Under the pieces are notes generated by a model that saw only the letters and a list, made by a program, of their open reading frames with translations, was not told where the DNA came from and did no database searches. From the NCBI GenBank assembly GCA_029240015.1, contig JARBTU010000027.1, positions 1-11,950 on the forward strand: a stretch of DNA of 11,950 bases, given 5' to 3'. This document shows positions 1 to 7,479 of this stretch, piece after piece; the stretch's first letter is position 1; the number at the start of each line of letters is the position of its first letter. Both the position numbers and the translations under genes were made by a program. The stretch comes from Oscillospiraceae bacterium. Its GTDB lineage: Bacteria > Bacillota > Clostridia > Oscillospirales > Ruminococcaceae.

Positions 1-12
1 GATTTTGAATAA
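1..12 (+). CDS. C-terminal tail of an upstream gene (partial)
   Basis: The first bases read as codons for Asp-Phe-Glu followed by a TAA stop, and the last A of that stop is the first base of the ispA start (TAATG). Only three codons are visible, so nothing about the protein can be seen. In Clostridia the gene just before ispA is usually xseB, the small subunit of exodeoxyribonuclease VII, whose C-terminus is typically acidic, which fits. The identity is inferred from gene order only. Confidence 0.35.
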   Translation, partial: DFE

Positions 13-899
13 TGGATTTCGAAAATCAAATGAAACAATATGTTGATGATATTGATAATGCGCTAAATCAATTTATTGTCGCTAAACATACGGACCAGCA
101 GATTGTCGTGGATGCCATGAAGTACAGCATCCAGGCAGGTGGGAAAAGAATTCGCCCGACATTGACACTTGAATTTTGCAGGGCATTTGGCGGAGAGATG
201 AAAAAAGCGTTCCCCTTCGCTGCCGCAGTGGAAATGATACACTGTTATTCTTTAATCCATGACGATTTACCTTGTATGGATGACGATGACATGCGGCGCG
301 GCAAGCCTTCCTGTCATATTCAGTTTGGGGAAGCAAATGCTTTGCTGGCAGGAGATGCATTATTGACGCTGGCGTTTCATACAATCACCAATTCTCCAAA
401 AACACATGGAGCCGATGCGAATTCTGCGCTAAAAGCGGCTGTTTTATTATCTGAAAATGCTGGCATTAACGGGTTGATTGGCGGTCAAGTTATTGATCTT
501 GAATCAGAGGGAAAAGTTATTAGAGAAGCAACGCTTGAAAGACTTCATGAACTCAAAACAGGTGCATTAATTAGCGCTGCATGCGGATTAGGAGCAATCG
601 CCGCAAACGCTTCTCCGGAAAAACTTCAAATGGCAAAAGATTTCGGCGTGTATTTGGGGCTTGCTTTTCAAATCATCGATGATATTCTTGATGTTACCGG
701 AGATGAGACAACACTGGGAAAACCAATAGGAAGCGATGATTCCAATCAAAAAACCACCTATGTAACACTGTATGGGCTGGATAAGTCCAAACAAATTGCA
801 GAGGAATATTCAAAAAAAGCGATACAAGTTTTGTCCGACATAGATGATAATAGATTTTTATTAACACTTACGGAAAAATTGCTTAACAGGAATTATTAG
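12..899 (+). CDS. ispA: Polyprenyl synthetase (farnesyl/geranylgeranyl diphosphate synthase, IspA type)
   Basis: Cytosolic trans-prenyltransferase that condenses isopentenyl diphosphate onto allylic diphosphates to give farnesyl (possibly geranylgeranyl) diphosphate, the precursor of undecaprenyl phosphate and quinone-type lipids. The 295-residue length is normal. Family signatures are all present: GGKRIRP at 43-49, the first Asp-rich motif DDLPCMDDDD at 84-93 with the two-residue insertion typical of bacterial enzymes, KTGAL at 182-186, the second Asp-rich motif DDILD at 223-227 and a KTTYVTLYG segment at 247-255. Tyr79, five residues before the first Asp-rich motif, is the kind of bulky residue that limits chain length to about C15, so FPP is the best guess; exact product length cannot be read from sequence. 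The start overlaps the preceding stop by one base. dxs, the first enzyme of the same pathway, lies two genes downstream. Confidence 0.95.
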   Translation: MDFENQMKQYVDDIDNALNQFIVAKHTDQQIVVDAMKYSIQAGGKRIRPTLTLEFCRAFGGEMKKAFPFAAAVEMIHCYSLIHDDLPCMDDDDMRRGKPSCHIQFGEANALLAGDALLTLAFHTITNSPKTHGADANSALKAAVLLSENAGINGLIGGQVIDLESEGKVIREATLERLHELKTGALISAACGLGAIAANASPEKLQMAKDFGVYLGLAFQIIDDILDVTGDETTLGKPIGSDDSNQKTTYVTLYGLDKSKQIAEEYSKKAIQVLSDIDDNRFLLTLTEKLLNRNY

Positions 900-951
900 A
901 AGAAAAAATATAGCGAATAACGCTCAAGAAGTATTTATTTGGAGGTCGTAA

Positions 952-1413
952 ATGGAAAATTTACGTCAACTTTTGCATAATTACGTTTTAACCGTGGCCA
1001 TGGTTTCGTGGATTACGGCACAGATTCTAAAGACGCTTTTGTCGTTTTTAAAGACAAAAGAATTTAATGCCGAAAGACTGGTTGGTGCGGGTGGAATGCC
1101 AAGTGCGCACACAGCGACAGTTTGTGGTCTTGTTATTGCTGTTGCGAAGAAAGCCGGACCGAATTCTCCTGAATTTGCCATGGCGTTCGTTTTGGCAGCC
1201 GTCGTAATTTATGACGCGATGGGCGTGCGCCGTGCGGCAGGGGAACAGGCGAAAGTAATTAATAAAATTGTGAAAAGCCATAATGAAGATGAAGACAAGA
1301 CCAATGACATTGAATCAAAAGAATTAAAAGAGTTTTTAGGACATACTCCGCTGGAGGTTCTTGGCGGATCGCTTCTCGGGATACTGATTGCAATGATGAT
1401 TCCGATTAGGTAG
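952..1413 (+). CDS. Divergent PAP2 family membrane protein (DUF212, YuiD-like)
   Basis: A 153-residue integral membrane protein of the divergent PAP2 (acid phosphatase/vanadium haloperoxidase-related) family, similar in layout to B. subtilis YuiD. Hydrophobic segments lie at about 11-32, 54-66, 76-90 and 135-150. The family motif GGMPSAH at 47-53 corresponds to the PSGH motif of PAP2 phosphatases, followed by YDAMGVRRAAGEQA at 87-100 and LGHTPLEVLGG at 129-139, whose His131 would match the second catalytic histidine. A good ribosome-binding site, GGAGGT at 941-946, sits five bases before the ATG. Placement between ispA and dxs suggests a role on a prenyl or other lipid phosphate, but no member I know of has a firmly assigned substrate, so the function is inference. 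The Lys/Asp/Glu-rich stretch at 109-128 is probably a cytosolic loop. Confidence 0.88.
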   Translation: MENLRQLLHNYVLTVAMVSWITAQILKTLLSFLKTKEFNAERLVGAGGMPSAHTATVCGLVIAVAKKAGPNSPEFAMAFVLAAVVIYDAMGVRRAAGEQAKVINKIVKSHNEDEDKTNDIESKELKEFLGHTPLEVLGGSLLGILIAMMIPIR

Positions 1414-1448
1414 AGGATGTTTTAAAAAGAAGGGATTTTCTTTTATTT

Positions 1449-3314
1449 ATGAATGATTATGAAATATTAAATCGTGTCGATTCACCTGAAGACTTAAAAA
1501 GACTGAATCCAAACGAACTTTTAAAATATTGTGAAGAAGCAAGAAGCTTTTTGGTTAACTCGGTTTCCAATACAGGGGGACATTTGGCTTCAAGTCTTGG
1601 AGTCGTGGAGTTGACAGTAGCTTTGCACACGGTTTTTTCTTCTCCGAAAGACAAGATTGTGTGGGATGTCGGGCATCAAAGCTATACACACAAGCTTATT
1701 ACAGGAAGAAAAGCTGTTTTTGATACACTAAGGCAGGAGGGCGGAATTTCGGGATTCACCAGGAATTCCGAGAATATTCATGATGCCTTTATTTCGGGAC
1801 ACAGTTCAAACTCTATTTCCGCGGCAATAGGAATTTCCACTGCTGCACAGCTAAACGATAAAGATGATTACACAATTGCGGTAATCGGAGATGGCGCGTT
1901 TACCGGAGGGTTGGCTTACGAGGCACTAAACAACACCGGGAGCCTCAAGAATTTCATTGTGATACTCAACCACAATGAAAGATCCATATCCAAAAACGTA
2001 GGTGCTTTTGCAAGATATTTGTCAACCATTCGCTCTAAACCAAGCTACTTAAGGCTCAAATCGGGAGTAGAGACTGTTTTAGACCATACTCCCATTGTGG
2101 GAAAACATTTGAAAGAAACGGTGATGTCGAGTAAATCTTTTTTGAAGAACATGCTATATCACAGTACGTTTTTTGAAGATTTGGGGTTTATCTATTTGGG
2201 TCCGATTGACGGGCATAATCTTGATGATTTAACCAATGCACTAAAAAGAGCAAAAGACTCCAAAAAACCTGTTTTTTTGCTTGTCGATACCATTAAAGGA
2301 AAAGGTTATTCTTTTGCGGAGGAAAATCCCGGCTTTTTTCATGGGATTTCAAAATTCAATGTGGAAACAGGCTGCTGCGGAGATGAAACACCGGAAGAGA
2401 CTTATTCTTCTGTGATGGGGAAAACCTTAAGTCGCTTTGCAGATGAGGACAAGCGTATTTGCGCTGTTACCGCTGCGATGAAGTACGGAACGGGGTTACA
2501 GCACTTTTGTCCACGTCACAAGGATCGATTCTTTGATGTAGGAATTGCCGAAGCACATGCAGTCACTTTTTCTGCAGGGCTGTCTGCAGGAGGAATGATT
2601 CCCGTTTTTGCGGTATACTCTACCTTTTTACAACGGGGTTATGACCAAATTATCCATGATGCTGCCATAGAAAAGCAGCATATAGTTCTTGCTATAGACA
2701 GAGCAGGTATTGTCGGCGAAGACGGCGAAACCCATCAGGGGATTTTTGATACCGCTTTTTTAAGTGATATTCCCAATGTGACCGTTTTTTCTCCTTCCAA
2801 TTATCACGAACTTGAGACTTCTCTTAAAAAAGCAGTCTATGACACCGAAAGCGTCGTCGCTGTAAGATATCCCAGAGGAGTTGATCAAACAACATACAGT
2901 GAGTTATCGGAGGATTTTTCGGACTATAATATGATAGGAGAAACGTCTGGTAACACACTTATCATTACTTATGGGCGGATCTTTGAAAATGCGTATAAAG
3001 CAAAAAATGCTCTTGAAAAGCAGGACAAAAAAGTAAGCATTCTGAAATTGAACAGAATTTCACCGATTCCTCATGAAGCAATCCGGTCAGCACTGGATTT
3101 TAATCAAATTTTCTTTTTTGAAGAAGGGATTAAAAAGGGCGGGATTGGAGAGCACTTTTTATCTGAACTTTATCAGTATGATTTTAAAGGGACATTTAAC
3201 ATAACCGCAATTGATGATCACTTTGTTCCGCAAGCGAGCGTTGCCAGTGCGTTACAAAAACTTCATCTTGATGCGGATTCGATGGTTGAAATATTATTAC
3301 AGGAGAATGTTTAG
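1449..3314 (+). CDS. dxs: 1-deoxy-D-xylulose-5-phosphate synthase
   Basis: Thiamine-diphosphate enzyme that condenses pyruvate with glyceraldehyde 3-phosphate to DXP, the entry step of the MEP isoprenoid pathway. At 621 residues it has normal length. Visible motifs: His45 in GGHLASSLG, GHQSYTHK at 75-82, GHSS at 117-120, the ThDP motif GDG (147-149) to NN (161-162), GPIDGH at 251-256, catalytic Glu368 in IAEAH, Arg396 in TFLQR, Asp425 and His429 in GEDGETHQG, and RYPRG at 473-477. All key catalytic positions are present. One unusual spot is LNHNERSIS at 173-181, where most DXS proteins have LNDNEMSIS. The ribosome-binding site (AGAAGGGA, about 1428-1435) is some 13 bases from the ATG, longer than ideal, so translation initiation may be moderate. 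The stop codon overlaps the GTG start of tlyA. Confidence 0.97.
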   Translation: MNDYEILNRVDSPEDLKRLNPNELLKYCEEARSFLVNSVSNTGGHLASSLGVVELTVALHTVFSSPKDKIVWDVGHQSYTHKLITGRKAVFDTLRQEGGISGFTRNSENIHDAFISGHSSNSISAAIGISTAAQLNDKDDYTIAVIGDGAFTGGLAYEALNNTGSLKNFIVILNHNERSISKNVGAFARYLSTIRSKPSYLRLKSGVETVLDHTPIVGKHLKETVMSSKSFLKNMLYHSTFFEDLGFIYLGPIDGHNLDDLTNALKRAKDSKKPVFLLVDTIKGKGYSFAEENPGFFHGISKFNVETGCCGDETPEETYSSVMGKTLSRFADEDKRICAVTAAMKYGTGLQHFCPRHKDRFFDVGIAEAHAVTFSAGLSAGGMIPVFAVYSTFLQRGYDQIIHDAAIEKQHIVLAIDRAGIVGEDGETHQGIFDTAFLSDIPNVTVFSPSNYHELETSLKKAVYDTESVVAVRYPRGVDQTTYSELSEDFSDYNMIGETSGNTLIITYGRIFENAYKAKNALEKQDKKVSILKLNRISPIPHEAIRSALDFNQIFFFEEGIKKGGIGEHFLSELYQYDFKGTFNITAIDDHFVPQASVASALQKLHLDADSMVEILLQENV

Positions 3315-4129
3315 TGGCGGATAAAATAAGACTTGATGTTGCTATGGTAGAACAAGGGCTTTCGCCCAGCAGAGAAAAAGCCAAGGCGGTCATTATGACG
3401 GGGAATGTTTTAGTTGATGGAGAAAAGCAGGACAAAGCAGGAACTCTCATCAAATCTCACAGTGTGATTACCATAAAGGGAGATCATTTAAAATATGTGA
3501 GCCGCGGCGGGCTGAAACTTGAAAAAACCATTCATAAATACAGTCTTTCTCTTTTAAATTGCGTTTGTATGGATATCGGGGCTTCCACCGGTGGTTTTAC
3601 CGATTGCATGCTTCAAAACGGTGCGAGCAAAGTGTATTCCATCGACGTGGGATACGGTCAGCTTGCCTGGTCATTAAGGACGGACGAGCGAGTTGTGAAC
3701 CTTGAACGTACCAATGTAAGATATATTACGCATGAGCAAGTTCCCGAGCTTTGTGATTTTGCTTCCATTGATGTTTCTTTTATTTCACTTACGTTAGTTT
3801 TACCTGTATTGTATGAGTTTTTGAAAGAGACAGGCAGGGCGGTTGTACTCGTAAAACCACAATTCGAGGCGGGAAAAGGCAAGGTTGGGAAAAAAGGCGT
3901 TGTTCGGGAGCCTGAAATCCATCTTGAAGTGATTTTGAAGATTCTTGATTTTTGCAAACAAATCGGGTTTTTTGTTATTGATATGGAGTATTCTCCCATC
4001 AAGGGTCCCGAAGGGAACATCGAATATTTATTCTATATTCAAAAATCTGATGAGCAGACTTTGTTTGATATAAAAGATGCACAGGACTTGGTAAAGCGTT
4101 CACATATTGAATTGAACGGTGGTGTTTGA
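3314..4129 (+). CDS. tlyA: TlyA family rRNA (cytidine-2'-O)-methyltransferase
   Basis: SAM-dependent RNA methyltransferase with an N-terminal S4 RNA-binding domain (about residues 4-60) and a C-terminal FtsJ-like domain (60-271). In the mycobacterial homologue it 2'-O-methylates 23S C1920 and 16S C1409, which makes ribosomes sensitive to capreomycin; which of these sites is used here cannot be told from sequence. Visible: SRGGLKLEK at 63-71, the SAM-binding loop DIGASTGGF at 87-95, DVSFISL at 153-159, VKPQFEAGKG at 180-189 and GNIEYLFY at 234-241, giving a K68-D153-K181-E237 set that matches the family's catalytic tetrad. The 271-residue length is usual. Start is GTG, overlapping the dxs stop by one base (TAGTG), with AGGAG at 3301-3305 eight bases upstream. 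Homologues are sometimes annotated as haemolysins; the enzyme signature argues against that. Confidence 0.95.
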   Translation: MADKIRLDVAMVEQGLSPSREKAKAVIMTGNVLVDGEKQDKAGTLIKSHSVITIKGDHLKYVSRGGLKLEKTIHKYSLSLLNCVCMDIGASTGGFTDCMLQNGASKVYSIDVGYGQLAWSLRTDERVVNLERTNVRYITHEQVPELCDFASIDVSFISLTLVLPVLYEFLKETGRAVVLVKPQFEAGKGKVGKKGVVREPEIHLEVILKILDFCKQIGFFVIDMEYSPIKGPEGNIEYLFYIQKSDEQTLFDIKDAQDLVKRSHIELNGGV

Positions 4130-4992
4130 TGATGAAAATATTACTGATGCCAAATATTGATAAAAAAAATGCAATAAACTGTACGATAGAAGTTGCGGAA
4201 ATTCTAGACAATCTGCACGCCGAAGTACTGATGGATACTCGATTTAAGACTCTTTTCGGTATGAAAAAGATTGTTTTTGATGATTTTTTCAAACAGTTGG
4301 CAGTATGTGATATTATCATTACAATTGGCGGGGACGGGACCATTATCCATTCTTCCAAACATGCCTGCTCACAAAATAAACCACTTCTGGGGATCAACCT
4401 AGGAAGGCTCGGGTTTATGGCGAGTCTTGAATTTGATGAACTGCATAAGCTCAAAAGGCTGTTTAACAACGATTATAAACTGGACAAAAGAATGATGCTG
4501 GATGTAGAACTCAGAACAAAATCAGGAACTAAAAAATATTTAGCATTAAACGATGTGGTTGTTACAAACGGGTCTATCTCAAGAATCATAGATTTAAACG
4601 TGACGTGCTTCGGGAAAAACGTAGGGTCTTATCGTGCAGATGGAATCATTGTCGCCACTCCTACAGGATGCACGGCGTATACATTATCGGCAGGAGGGCC
4701 TATCGTTGAACCATCTGTCAATTGCATCGCATTAACTCCTATCTGTCCGCATTCATTATTTTCAAGATCCACTATCTTTTCCGACGAAAAGATACTTAAT
4801 ATTAAGATTAGTAATGATACGGACAATGAAGTTTATATAACAGTTGATGGGGAATATACTGTAAAATTCGAACCGGAAGATGAACTGATTGTCAAAAAAA
4901 GCGAGTCTTATATTCAGCTTATTAACATGAATGAGTTGGCTTTTTATGAAGTCATCAACAATAAATTTTTAGGACGATTAAATCAAAAGTAG
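4129..4992 (+). CDS. nadK: NAD kinase (ATP-NAD kinase)
   Basis: Phosphorylates NAD at the 2'-hydroxyl of the adenosine ribose to form NADP, the only route to NADP in bacteria. Signatures in the 287-residue product: GGDGT at about 67-71, LGINLGRLGFM at 87-97, LNDVVV at 140-145, SYRADGIIVATPTG at 167-180 and LSAGGPIVEP at 186-195, all in the usual order, and LTPICPHSLFSR at 202-213. The usual TPTGSTAY reads TPTGCTAY here, a Cys for Ser at the dinucleotide-binding edge. Three start codons occur in a row: TTG at 4126, ATG at 4129 and ATG at 4132. ATG 4129 is chosen because it makes a TGATG overlap with the tlyA stop, the same coupling style as other junctions of the operon; ATG 4132 is equally possible, since a weak GGTGGT at 4119-4124 is spaced slightly better from it. 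Confidence 0.95.
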   Translation: MMKILLMPNIDKKNAINCTIEVAEILDNLHAEVLMDTRFKTLFGMKKIVFDDFFKQLAVCDIIITIGGDGTIIHSSKHACSQNKPLLGINLGRLGFMASLEFDELHKLKRLFNNDYKLDKRMMLDVELRTKSGTKKYLALNDVVVTNGSISRIIDLNVTCFGKNVGSYRADGIIVATPTGCTAYTLSAGGPIVEPSVNCIALTPICPHSLFSRSTIFSDEKILNIKISNDTDNEVYITVDGEYTVKFEPEDELIVKKSESYIQLINMNELAFYEVINNKFLGRLNQK

Positions 4993-5004
4993 GGAGTGAA
5001 GTTT

Positions 5005-5463
5005 TTGAAAACTAAAAGGCATCAAAAAATTTTAGAGCTGATAGCGGACAATAATATTGACACTCAAGAAGGACTGTTAAAATGCCTGAAAGAAAGCCAT
5101 TTTAATGTAACTCAAGCAACGGTTTCCCGTGATATCAAAGAATTAAGGCTTGTCAAAGCGCTTTCTCCCGAAGGTCAGTACCGATACATCTATCCTCAAA
5201 ATGATGACCTTAAGAGTAAAATTACATCTAAATATCATTCCATCCTGCAGGACAGCATCACGAACATTGACTATGCAGGAAACACCGTCGTGATCAAATG
5301 CCATGTTGGGATGGCAAACGCCGCCTGCGCCGCACTTGACAGTATGTTATGGGACTCTGTTGTGGGCACACTGGCGGGGGATGATACAATTTTTGCATTG
5401 ATAAGAACGGAAGATAAGGCAAAGGAATTCGCTGAAAGCTTATATAAATTTATTGGCAGGTAG
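5005..5463 (+). CDS. argR: Arginine repressor ArgR
   Basis: Arginine-responsive transcriptional regulator; the hexamer binds ARG boxes and represses arginine biosynthesis and/or activates catabolism. The 152-residue protein has an N-terminal winged helix-turn-helix (about 1-70) with the family signature TQATVSRDIKEL at about 35-46, then a C-terminal oligomerisation and arginine-binding domain with GTLAGDDTIF at about 126-135, whose paired Asp residues contact arginine. The start is taken as TTG at 5005: it gives the normal N-terminus (MKTKRHQKI) and lies eight bases after AGGGAG at 4991-4996, which overlaps the nadK stop. A GTG at 4996 is in frame but its first base belongs to that ribosome-binding site, so it is an unlikely start. 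argR next to recN is widely conserved in Clostridia and Bacilli. I see no clear ARG box in the window. Confidence 0.95.
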   Translation: MKTKRHQKILELIADNNIDTQEGLLKCLKESHFNVTQATVSRDIKELRLVKALSPEGQYRYIYPQNDDLKSKITSKYHSILQDSITNIDYAGNTVVIKCHVGMANAACAALDSMLWDSVVGTLAGDDTIFALIRTEDKAKEFAESLYKFIGR

Positions 5464-5471
5464 GTGTCATC

Positions 5472-7142
5472 ATGCTTACGAGTCTCTATATTAACAATTT
5501 AGCCGTAATAGAAAAAGCTTATATCGACTTTGATATGGGTTTAAACGTATTTACGGGAGAAACAGGAGCGGGAAAATCCATTGTTATTGACGCGTTGAAT
5601 GCGATTTTGGGGCAAAGAGCCACAAAAGAAATTGTCCGAAACGGAGAAGAAAAAGCTGTCATTTCAGGGGTTTTCACAAAACTCACGCACGACACAATAA
5701 AAAAGATTGAAGAGTATGGCTTTGAAGTGGAAAATGACGAAATCATTATTCAAAGGGAGATTAGCTCGGATGGAAAAAGCAGTGCACGGCTTTGTTCCCG
5801 TCCTATTACAGTAAGTGTGTTAAGAGAAATTGGATCGGAACTCATTAACATTCACGGTCAGCATGATAATCAGGTGCTGATGTCTGCTGAAAAACATATC
5901 GATATTTTAGATTCTTGTGCTGGGATTGACGGAATTTTATCAGAATACAAACAGTGTTATGCGGAACTCAAAAGAATTCGAAAAGAACTGGCTGAATTAC
6001 ATACAGATGAGGCTCAAAAAGCACAAAAAATAGATTTGCTCAGCTATCAGATAGAAGAAATCGAAGCAGCGGAACTCCACGTTGGAGAAGACGAGGCACT
6101 TGAATCCGAGAGAAAGACCATCCAAAACTCAACCAAAATTATGGATAGCCTAAGAGCGGCCTATGAGGCTTTATATGGCGGAGAATCTTATGATGGCGCA
6201 GTAGACCTTGTGTCGGGTGCAAGCCAAGAAATCAGCAGTGCAAGCGAGTTTTATGAAGATATAACAGAATCAGCGCAAAGGATGGAAGGACTCTCATATG
6301 AGCTTCAGGAAATTGCCTCGGAAATCAGCGGTTTTCTTGAGAATTTCGACTATGATCCACGCAAACTTGACGAAATCGAACTTCGTCTGGATGAGATATT
6401 CAAACTTAAGCATAAATATGGTGCTACGATTGAGGATATCCTTGAATTCTTGGTTCATGCTCAACAGGAACTTGAAAAAATTGAGCGTTCGGATGTATCT
6501 CAAAAGGAGCTAAGTGAGAGACTCATAGTTCAACAGGAAAAGATTAAGAATATTTCTGGAAAATTATCCAATCAGAGGAGAAAAGCAGCGAGAGAATTTG
6601 TTCACTTGGTTTCGCAAGAACTCATATTTTTGGATATGCCGAATGTGAAGCTGGACGTGTTTTTTGAATCATGCGATTTTTATTCAAAAGGAACTGATAA
6701 AATCGAATTTTTAATTTCTACAAATCTGGGAGAGCCGCCAAAGTCTATTGCTAAAATTGCATCGGGCGGGGAACTTTCCAGAATCATGCTTGCAATCAAA
6801 AATGTAATGGCGGATAAAGACGCAATCCCGACTTTAATATTCGATGAAATTGACACCGGAGTCAGTGGTCGGGCCGCCCAAAAGATCGGACTAAAATTAA
6901 AGCAGGTTGCGAATAATAAACAGGTGATTTGTGTAACACATTCAGCGCAAATTGCGGCGCTTGCGGGAACGCATCTGTATATTTCAAAACAAGTTGAGAA
7001 CAATAGGACTTTTACAAAGATTGATACCCTTGACTTTGATGGAAGAAAATATGAGCTTGCCCGCATCATGGGAACAGACAGTATTACTGATTTGATGCTT
7101 AAAAATGCTGAAGAAATGCTCATTATGGCAGGCAACAGTTGA
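5472..7142 (+). CDS. recN: DNA repair protein RecN
   Basis: SMC-like ATPase that is recruited early to DNA double-strand breaks and helps hold or align ends for RecA-dependent recombination. The 556-residue length is normal. Domain order: N-terminal ATPase half with Walker A GETGAGKS at 29-36 and INIHGQHDNQ at 126-135; a long charged coiled coil at roughly 155-375, broken near its middle as expected for a hairpin tip; then the C-terminal ATPase half with signature SGGELSR at 431-437, Walker B TLIFDEID at 454-461 and the VTHSAQIAA segment at 488-496. Start ATG lies eight bases after the argR stop with AGGTG at 5462-5466 as a modest ribosome-binding site. The stop codon is embedded in the -35 box of the next transcription unit. 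Confidence 0.96.
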   Translation: MLTSLYINNLAVIEKAYIDFDMGLNVFTGETGAGKSIVIDALNAILGQRATKEIVRNGEEKAVISGVFTKLTHDTIKKIEEYGFEVENDEIIIQREISSDGKSSARLCSRPITVSVLREIGSELINIHGQHDNQVLMSAEKHIDILDSCAGIDGILSEYKQCYAELKRIRKELAELHTDEAQKAQKIDLLSYQIEEIEAAELHVGEDEALESERKTIQNSTKIMDSLRAAYEALYGGESYDGAVDLVSGASQEISSASEFYEDITESAQRMEGLSYELQEIASEISGFLENFDYDPRKLDEIELRLDEIFKLKHKYGATIEDILEFLVHAQQELEKIERSDVSQKELSERLIVQQEKIKNISGKLSNQRRKAAREFVHLVSQELIFLDMPNVKLDVFFESCDFYSKGTDKIEFLISTNLGEPPKSIAKIASGGELSRIMLAIKNVMADKDAIPTLIFDEIDTGVSGRAAQKIGLKLKQVANNKQVICVTHSAQIAALAGTHLYISKQVENNRTFTKIDTLDFDGRKYELARIMGTDSITDLMLKNAEEMLIMAGNS

Positions 7143-7167
7143 CAAAGAAACGTGTTTGACATATAAT
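7139..7167 (+). promoter_or_regulatory. Consensus sigma-A promoter of the tyrS T-box leader
   Basis: TTGACA at 7139-7144 and TATAAT at 7162-7167 are separated by exactly 17 bases, a perfect housekeeping promoter. The -35 box contains the recN stop codon (7140-7142). Transcription should begin near 7174. A second TTGACA at 7156-7161 directly abuts the -10 box; it could serve a weaker -10 (TATTTT, 7178-7183) with a 16-base spacer. Confidence 0.85.
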
Positions 7168-7173
7168 ATATTT

Positions 7174-7452
7174 ACAATATTTTAAAGACAGTGAAGAGAA
7201 TGAAGTAGAGTGATGAGCATTCTTTAAAGAGAGCGTTTGTTTGCTGGAAAAACGCAGGAACCATCATATCGAATTACGTCTTGGAGTTTATTTGGACTAA
7301 AAGCCAAATCGGGTATGCCCGTTATCGCTGTAAGTGTTGTTTGCACTTGGTAAGGCTGACTCTTGTGAAAGAGCAGTAAACTGAGGTGGTATCGTGATTA
7401 TTCACCCTCTGTAAAGCTTATATAGCTTTACAGAGGGTTTTGTGTTTTTTAT
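7174..7452 (+). promoter_or_regulatory. T-box riboswitch (tRNA-Tyr sensing) upstream of tyrS
   Basis: Leader RNA that binds uncharged tRNA-Tyr and then allows read-through into tyrS. Stem I contains GATG (7212-7215) paired with CATC (7262-7265), an AGAG bulge region near 7228-7233, and an apical helix GCGTTT (7233-7238) with AAACGC (7250-7255). The specifier loop offers TAC (7275-7277), a tyrosine codon, followed by a purine. A central CGGG-TATG-CCCG hairpin (7310-7321) with the downstream CCGTTATC motif fits the stem II region, and CTCTT/AAGAG (7360-7373) fits stem III. The antiterminator is textbook: GAGG (7383-7386) with CCTC (7406-7409), a seven-base bulge TGGTATC (7387-7393), and GTGA (7394-7397) with TCAC (7402-7405). 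TGGT in the bulge would pair with an ACCA tRNA end, matching A73 of tRNA-Tyr. Boundaries follow the predicted transcription start and the terminator. Confidence 0.93.
7405..7450 (+). terminator. T-box regulated intrinsic terminator
   Basis: A 14-bp perfect stem (7405-7418 with 7424-7437) closed by a five-base loop is followed by TTTTGTGTTTTTT. Its 5' arm begins with the CCCTC that forms the 3' arm of the T-box antiterminator, so the two folds exclude each other; uncharged tRNA should favour the antiterminator. Confidence 0.93.
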
Positions 7453-7479
7453 TTAAAAAATTAAGGGAGATTTTTGGGA

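Noticed and set aside
4996..5004. GTG 4996 as the start of argR
   Set aside because: Its first base belongs to the AGGGAG ribosome-binding site, and the family N-terminus begins at TTG 5005.
1..7142. Arginine operator (ARG box) for autoregulation of argR
   Set aside because: No convincing imperfect palindrome of the ARG-box type was found near argR, and argR is internal to a long operon.
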